Part shown: positions 58,691-64,000 of the stretch, one piece after another
How the letters are laid out: every line of letters starts with the position of its first letter
How positions within the stretch are numbered: position 1 is the first letter of the stretch
NCBI GenBank assembly: GCA_049791475.1
Contig: JBAQZZ010000238.1
Location: 1-64,000, forward strand
DNA length: 64,000 nucleotides
Origin: CAXBID01 sp049791475
GTDB taxonomy: Bacteria; Bacteroidota; Bacteroidia; Flavobacteriales; Flavobacteriaceae
Direction of reading: 5' to 3'
Made by a program: the position numbers and the translations under genes
The notes under the pieces: model-generated
Databases searched by the model: none
Told to the model about the DNA's origin: nothing
The model's input: only the letters and a program-made list of their open reading frames with translations

Positions 58691-59944
58691 ATGGCATATT
58701 TATTTACTTCTGAAAGTGTTTCTGAAGGACACCCAGACAAAGTAGCAGATCAAATTAGTGATGCTTTAATTGATAACTTTTTAGCTTTTGACACCGAAAG
58801 TAAAGTAGCTTGTGAAACCTTGGTAACTACAGGACAAGTAATTCTTGCCGGCGAAGTTAAATCGAATACTTACTTAGACGTTCAAAAAATAGCAAGAGAT
58901 ACTATAAATAAAATTGGCTATACCAAAGGCGAATATATGTTTGATGGAAATTCTTGTGGTGTATTATCTGCAATTCATGAGCAATCGGATGATATAAATC
59001 GAGGTGTAGACAGAGCGACTAAAGAGCAACAAGGCGCCGGTGACCAAGGTATGATGTTTGGTTACGCCACTAATGAAACCGAAAATTTTATGCCTTTAGC
59101 ATTAGACTTATCGCATAGAATTTTAAAAGAATTGGCTGAATTACGTAGAGAAAATAAAGATATCACCTATTTAAGACCAGATAGTAAAAGTCAGGTAACT
59201 ATTGAATATAGCGATGACAACGTTCCGCAACGTATTGATTCTATTGTAGTTTCTACGCAACATGATGATTTTGCTGACGATGATACTATGCTTGCTAAAA
59301 TTAGAAAAGATATTGTTGCAATTTTAATTCCTCGTGTTGTTGCGCAACTTCCTGAAAATATTCAAAAATTATTTAATGATCATATAAAGTATCATATTAA
59401 CCCAACTGGCAAATTTGTAATAGGTGGGCCACATGGTGATACAGGTTTAACAGGACGTAAAATTATTGTAGATACTTATGGCGGAAAAGGGGCACATGGT
59501 GGTGGCGCATTTTCTGGAAAAGACCCGAGTAAAGTAGATAGAAGTGCTGCTTACGCTACCCGACATATTGCTAAAAACCTTGTTGCAGCAGGTGTTGCTG
59601 ATGAAGTTTTAGTACAAGTGAGTTATGCTATTGGTGTGGTTGAACCTATGGGAATTTTTATAGATACTTACGGCACTTGTTCATTTAATATGACCGATGG
59701 CGAAATTGCAGAAAAAGTTTCGACCATTTTTGATATGCGCCCATTTGCTATTGAAGAACGTCTTAAATTACGTTCACCAATATACAGTGAAACTGCTGCT
59801 TACGGACACATGGGGCGTAAAAATGAAGTTGTAACCAAAATATTTTCTCAACCTTTAGGCGAAACTATTACGCTAGATGTTGAACTTTTTACATGGGAGA
59901 AATTAGATTATGTTGATAAAGTAAAAACCGCTTTTGGATTATAA
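58691..59944 (+). CDS. metK: S-adenosylmethionine synthase
   Basis: It makes SAM from methionine and ATP. The 417 residues carry SVSEGHPDKVADQISDALID at the start, GAGDQGMMFGYATNET, the second conserved loop GGGAFSGKDPSKVDRSAAY and GPHGDTGLTGRK. The length is a little above the E. coli enzyme (384). It is a single gene, preceded by a SAM-II-type riboswitch (product feedback) and followed by a strong terminator. The IS1595 element lies 210 bases upstream but does not reach the -7 element. Confidence 0.97.
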   Translation: MAYLFTSESVSEGHPDKVADQISDALIDNFLAFDTESKVACETLVTTGQVILAGEVKSNTYLDVQKIARDTINKIGYTKGEYMFDGNSCGVLSAIHEQSDDINRGVDRATKEQQGAGDQGMMFGYATNETENFMPLALDLSHRILKELAELRRENKDITYLRPDSKSQVTIEYSDDNVPQRIDSIVVSTQHDDFADDDTMLAKIRKDIVAILIPRVVAQLPENIQKLFNDHIKYHINPTGKFVIGGPHGDTGLTGRKIIVDTYGGKGAHGGGAFSGKDPSKVDRSAAYATRHIAKNLVAAGVADEVLVQVSYAIGVVEPMGIFIDTYGTCSFNMTDGEIAEKVSTIFDMRPFAIEERLKLRSPIYSETAAYGHMGRKNEVVTKIFSQPLGETITLDVELFTWEKLDYVDKVKTAFGL

Positions 59945-59967
59945 AATTTAAGGACATATATAAATTT

Positions 59968-59997
59968 AAAAGACTGCTTTTTAAGCAGTCTTTTTTT
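59968..59997 (+). terminator. terminator after metK
   Basis: AGACTGCTT and AAGCAGTCT form a 9-bp stem with a TTT loop, followed by a T-run; it lies 24 bases after the stop. Confidence 0.88.
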
Positions 59998-60214
59998 ATT
60001 AATTGACTTTAACGATAACTACACATTACTGTATCTAATAAAACCCATTTTAACCCTAACGAGTTAACTTTTAGCTTACTAATAAATTTACTGGTGCTAT
60101 ATATAAAAGGAAAATACCAGCAAACTTTACTCTTGTTCATTTTCTTTTATTAACTTAGTTCTTGACAACCAAACTCAATATTCTCAACGCAGTTACATGC
60201 TGTTAAACTAAGAT

Positions 60215-62569
60215 ATGAAAAAAAATTATAAACAGATTATTAAATGGCTAAAGAAAAGAATTAAAGCCATTACACCCGGGAATAATGCCGTAAAAGGAGC
60301 TGCGCTAGGCTTATTAATTATAACAGCAATTTTTTGGTTATTATTTGCCATTGGCACATATACAAACCTTAAAGATAAATGGATACTCTTATTTTTCGTG
60401 GTCTTTATTCTGGTAATCATCTTATTTGCCTTTCTCATTAGATGGGTCATTAAACTTCTTTATAATGTCCCGAATTTTTACAAATTAGCACTTTTAATAA
60501 CAGTGCCATTACTAATTATAATGAGTTTTGATTGGGTGATACCTGCAATACTTATTATTCTAGCCTCACTATGTGGTGCAGTTATTTTAGTTTTAAAAAA
60601 AACGGGGATTCAAAATCTATCAAAATCAAAAAAAGTAGTTACCCTTTTGGGAATTTTTATTGGGTTTGGCGGTTTTATTACCCTTGCAATTCTATATAAT
60701 CAAAATGGTTTTGATGTAGATCCGATGACAAATGCAGCACGATCTTCCGAATCAAAAATTGAACAAATAGAAGCTATTTCTCCCGCCAAAAAAGGATCTT
60801 ATATTGTGAAAACATTAACCTATGGTAGTGGAAAAGATTTACATCGACCAGAATATGGCGATGAAGTTGGTATTAAAACCGATTCTGTTAACGGTTTAGC
60901 ATTTATTGACGATTGGGATGGATTCGGAGGCTGGTGGCGTGAAAAATATTGGGGGTTTAACTCCAAGTCTCTACCTATAAATGCACGTGTTTGGTATCCT
61001 GAAGGAGAAGGGCCATTTCCTTTAGCATTAATCGTTCATGGAAATCATAGTATGCAAGATTATTCGGATACCGGTTATGAATACCTTGGAGAATTACTAG
61101 CCTCTAAAGGAATCATTTTAGCCTCTGTTGACGAGAATTTCATCAATGGATCTTGGTCAAATATTTTTGGTGGATTGGATAAAGAAAATGATGCAAGAGG
61201 CTGGTTGCTACTTGAACATTTAAAGGTATGGCATAAATGGAATAAAACAGAAAACAATTTATTTTTTAATAAAATTGACACTTCCAATTTAGCACTTATA
61301 GGCCACTCAAGAGGCGGTGAAGCAGTAGCGCATGCAGCAATGTTCAATACATTACCATTTTATCCAGATGATGCTTCAGTAAAATTTGATTATAACTATA
61401 GCATCAAGTCTATTGTGGCTATAGCTCCCGTTGACGGTCAATATGAACCAGGAAATAGTAGAACCGAAATTAGTGATATTAATTATTTTGTAATTCATGG
61501 TGCACAAGATGCAGATGTTAACTCATTTATGGGTTCTCAGCAATATGAAAGGGTAAAATTTAAAGATAGCCTTTATCATTTCAAATCTGGTGTTTATGTT
61601 TATGGAGCTAATCACGGGCAATTTAACACAAGTTGGGGCAACAACGATACTGGCAACCCTTTTTTGGGGCTCTTAAATCTTAAACAACTAATTTCTGCTG
61701 AAGATCAATTAGAAATTGCTAAAGTTTATATTGGTTCATTTTTAGATATTACATTAAAAAATAAAAATGACTACCTCCCTTTATTTATGGATGCCAGAAA
61801 AGGCAAAGATTGGCTTCCTAAAACTATTTATTTAAACCAATTTGAGGATTCGAATTTACAACCAATTGCCAATTTTAACGAAGATTTTGATGTATCTACC
61901 ATAACTCAAGCTGGTGGGAAAGCTAATTCTGAAAACTTATCGGTTTGGCGTGAGCAAGAGATAAAACTTAAATGGCAAAAAAAAGGAAGTAGAGCGCTTT
62001 TTGTTGGGTGGAATTATACTTTTGATGACGAAAAAAAACTGGATGAGGCTGTACCAGATTCTTTAATTGCTAACTATTCTATGCGTCTTTTATCTACTGT
62101 AATTGATTCTTCATCAGTTTTAACTTTTTCAATGGCAGAATCTAAAGAATCTGCCAACCCTAAATCTAAAGGGAAATGGGTAAATGAAAATGACACCAAA
62201 AATGAGGATACTGATGATGATGAAAAAGATGACGATGAAGACAAAAGCGATGACAAAGATATTCCCAAAGAACCGATAGATTTCACCATTGAATTGAATG
62301 ACTCTTTTGGAGAAAAAGTATCATTTCCTTTAAGTGATTTTGCACCTTTACAGAGAGTCATTGAAGTTATGATTAATAAAACAGGATTTATATTTGATGA
62401 TAAAGAATCAGAAATAATATTTCAAACATTCTATTTTCCAACTGAACAATTTCTGGAAATTAATCCAAAATTTACAACCTCCAACATTGAAGAAATTAGG
62501 TTTATTTTTAATAAAAACAAAAGTGGGGTAATCGTAATTGATAATATTGGGTTTATGAAAAGCTTATAG
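60215..62569 (+). CDS. membrane-anchored alpha/beta hydrolase of unknown substrate
   Basis: The 784-residue protein starts with about five hydrophobic helices (residues 27-175, e.g. GLLIITAIFWLLFAIGTY and ILLFFVVFILVIILFAFLI). An alpha/beta hydrolase domain follows: LALIVHGNHSMQDYSDTGYEYL, the nucleophile elbow GHSRGGE with Ser365, and the catalytic-His candidate H467 in YGANHGQFN. The layout resembles chlorophyllase/dienelactone-type hydrolases. A C-terminal beta-rich part (after about 560) is split by an acidic linker of Asp, Glu and Lys (about 665-688). The hydrolase domain is probably outside the cytoplasm. Function unknown. It stands alone between metK and tRNA-Tyr. Confidence 0.82.
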   Translation: MKKNYKQIIKWLKKRIKAITPGNNAVKGAALGLLIITAIFWLLFAIGTYTNLKDKWILLFFVVFILVIILFAFLIRWVIKLLYNVPNFYKLALLITVPLLIIMSFDWVIPAILIILASLCGAVILVLKKTGIQNLSKSKKVVTLLGIFIGFGGFITLAILYNQNGFDVDPMTNAARSSESKIEQIEAISPAKKGSYIVKTLTYGSGKDLHRPEYGDEVGIKTDSVNGLAFIDDWDGFGGWWREKYWGFNSKSLPINARVWYPEGEGPFPLALIVHGNHSMQDYSDTGYEYLGELLASKGIILASVDENFINGSWSNIFGGLDKENDARGWLLLEHLKVWHKWNKTENNLFFNKIDTSNLALIGHSRGGEAVAHAAMFNTLPFYPDDASVKFDYNYSIKSIVAIAPVDGQYEPGNSRTEISDINYFVIHGAQDADVNSFMGSQQYERVKFKDSLYHFKSGVYVYGANHGQFNTSWGNNDTGNPFLGLLNLKQLISAEDQLEIAKVYIGSFLDITLKNKNDYLPLFMDARKGKDWLPKTIYLNQFEDSNLQPIANFNEDFDVSTITQAGGKANSENLSVWREQEIKLKWQKKGSRALFVGWNYTFDDEKKLDEAVPDSLIANYSMRLLSTVIDSSSVLTFSMAESKESANPKSKGKWVNENDTKNEDTDDDEKDDDEDKSDDKDIPKEPIDFTIELNDSFGEKVSFPLSDFAPLQRVIEVMINKTGFIFDDKESEIIFQTFYFPTEQFLEINPKFTTSNIEEIRFIFNKNKSGVIVIDNIGFMKSL

Positions 62570-62762
62570 GTTAATACTTTCTGAAGCTACAAATGCATTT
62601 ATAAAACAGGTTTATATATCCTAGTTCCCCGCTATTGAAAATAAAAAGTAACGCTGTTATCACATCTTGACCTTTTTATTTTAAAATATTTACTGAAATA
62701 AATTTCGAAAACCTTTTAAAACAAAAAAGTTTGCATGTTCATGCAAACTTCCCGAGTTAAAG
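62570..62762. other. intergenic region between hydrolase gene and tRNA-Tyr
   Basis: No gene is seen. Apart from the hairpin at 62721-62750 the sequence is AT-rich without recognisable features. Confidence 0.6.
62721..62750 (-). terminator. terminator downstream of tRNA-Tyr
   Basis: On the minus strand AAGTTTGCAT-GAAC-ATGCAAACTT is followed by TTTTTGTTTT. It lies 13 bases beyond the tRNA 3' end. Confidence 0.82.
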
Positions 62763-62844
<82 letters not shown>

Positions 62845-62934
62845 AAAACCGAGCGCAAATATATTACTGATTCTTAATTTATCAAAAGAAAAAATTATAA
62901 TTTCTAACTAAACATCGAAATAGTTGAAATAAGA

Positions 62935-64000
62935 TTATATTTCGTATCGAACTCTAAAGGTTACAAAACGAGGTTGTATAAACGTTTCGGAAGTTGATAC
63001 CGAAATAGTATTAGCACCATTATTAATTCTAGATTCAATATCTAACAAGTTAGTGGCTCTAATTTCATATTCCCATTTAGAATCTCTATCTTTTCTATAT
63101 GCCAATGATGCATTCCATGTTTCAAAAGATTGAGATTCACCACCTTTTTCCTTTTGACGGTTATAAGCATAATCTGTTCTAAAAGTAATAGATTTCAAAA
63201 TATAGGCATCGAAATCTACTGAGGGTTCATTTGTGTAAAATACTGTATTTCTAGTTCCTTGATTATTTGTGTTTACACCGTATCTATACCTTAAACTAAC
63301 ATTAGGTGCAACTTTAAAATTAGTACGTAATTCAGGAGTGTAGGTTTGTGTAAATCTTTCATTTACAGATTGTCTTCCTTGAATAAACTGATTATTTTTA
63401 CTATAATTAAAATTTGTACTTAAACTTGCTCTAAGCTTTCCAAATGTGCGCTGAACTCGCCCATTTGCAGAAACATTTTCATCGGCAAAATTAGAATTAA
63501 AAAAAGTGCTTGTTGTAATTACGTTTTCAAAGTTGGTTAAACCTCTAATTTGATCTATATTTTTTGTATAAGCTACACGTGCGAATACGTTTGTATAATT
63601 AAACAAATTAAAACTGTTATAAAACAAACTTACATTATGTGATAAAGCATTTTGTAAATCTGGCTCACCAAATTGAATACTACTAAAATCATTTAAAACT
63701 AAGCCTTGTGCTAAACGGGTTACATCAGTAAATTGGTTACGCATATTATATCTTAATGTTAAACTTTCACTCTTTTTGAATTGAATACGAGTTTCAAAAT
63801 CTGGCAAAAACCTTAAGAAGTTATCCTTAAATTCTTCATTAAATTGGCTGTTTTTATTTCCATAGGCATGTACTGAAAACCCGGGTCTGAAAGTGAATTT
63901 TCCAGCTTTTAATGTATAATGAACGCCTAAATAAAAATCACTAAAATTATATTCAGTATCATTTGTAGCCCTACCATCATTAAATGTTGGTGTTGGGTTA
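62935..64000 (-). CDS. outer-membrane beta-barrel (TonB-dependent receptor-like) protein, 5' part beyond window
   Basis: The reading frame is open through the right edge; 354 codons of the 3' end are visible. The sequence is a series of amphipathic beta strands with aromatic girdles (e.g. TRIQFKKSESLTLRYNMRNQF, NVFARVAYTKNIDQI, NVSLRYRYGVNTNN) and ends in FRVRYEI, resembling the C-terminal insertion signal of outer-membrane barrels. It fits the outer membrane beta-barrel family of Bacteroidota receptors, either with or without a plug domain. The substrate is not readable. The stop (62935-62937) is about 90 bases before tRNA-Tyr on the opposite side of its promoter. Confidence 0.85.
   Translation of the reverse strand, partial: NPTPTFNDGRATNDTEYNFSDFYLGVHYTLKAGKFTFRPGFSVHAYGNKNSQFNEEFKDNFLRFLPDFETRIQFKKSESLTLRYNMRNQFTDVTRLAQGLVLNDFSSIQFGEPDLQNALSHNVSLFYNSFNLFNYTNVFARVAYTKNIDQIRGLTNFENVITTSTFFNSNFADENVSANGRVQRTFGKLRASLSTNFNYSKNNQFIQGRQSVNERFTQTYTPELRTNFKVAPNVSLRYRYGVNTNNQGTRNTVFYTNEPSVDFDAYILKSITFRTDYAYNRQKEKGGESQSFETWNASLAYRKDRDSKWEYEIRATNLLDIESRINNGANTISVSTSETFIQPRFVTFRVRYEI

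Overview
The window looks like the chromosome of a marine-type Flavobacteriaceae (Bacteroidota). The reasons are its low GC content, start codons without clear Shine-Dalgarno sites, promoters of the TAnnTTTG type, a one-chain MetX/aspartate kinase/homoserine dehydrogenase, an arginine cluster built around an N-succinylornithine-type carbamoyltransferase, and many short GC-rich palindromes between genes. I cannot assign a genus from sequence alone.

Layout. 1-9.8 kb (minus strand): a sulfate assimilation and cysteine operon, in transcription order DUF2061 protein, cysH, cysD, cysN, sulfite reductase with a C-terminal HEPN-like domain, cobA, siroheme synthase, ferredoxin-NADP reductase, VOC protein, cysE, cysM (cut by the left edge). 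An Rrf2 regulator with four clustered cysteines lies just upstream, and both promoters carry a similar palindromic site. 10.5-12.9 kb (plus): a type II restriction-modification pair, an intact cytosine-5 methyltransferase and an HpaII-like endonuclease broken by one in-frame stop. 12.9-19.2 kb (minus): a methionine operon (metY, the three-domain fusion, metZ) behind a SAM-I riboswitch. 19.2-23.3 kb: a TPR-like protein and divergent leuA-leuB. 23.6-35.8 kb (minus): a small secreted protein, then a long arginine/proline operon.

36.3-47.5 kb: two divergent blocks flanking an AraC regulator. They encode DUF1080 (3-keto-glycoside hydrolase-type) proteins, Gfo/Idh oxidoreductases, TIM-barrel isomerases, an MFS permease, a GMC oxidoreductase and its Tat-exported small subunit; this reads as an oxidative (3-keto sugar) glycoside-degradation locus. 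47.6-49.8 kb: an azurin lipoprotein and a GapN-type aldehyde dehydrogenase. 50-57 kb (minus): ilvD-ilvB-ilvN-ilvC-ilvA. 57.4-58.5 kb: a complete IS1595-family element with 8-bp target duplication. 58.5-60 kb: metK behind a SAM-II-type riboswitch. 60.2-64 kb: a membrane-anchored alpha/beta hydrolase, tRNA-Tyr and the 3' part of an outer-membrane beta-barrel gene.

Together the first half makes sulfide, joins it to serine- and homoserine-derived skeletons, and makes SAM, with SAM sensed by two different riboswitch classes. The most unusual material is non-coding: two small elements sharing GTACATGACAAAA terminal inverted repeats but holding different palindromic cores, and several families of hairpin repeats placed at gene junctions, sometimes supplying codons at gene ends.
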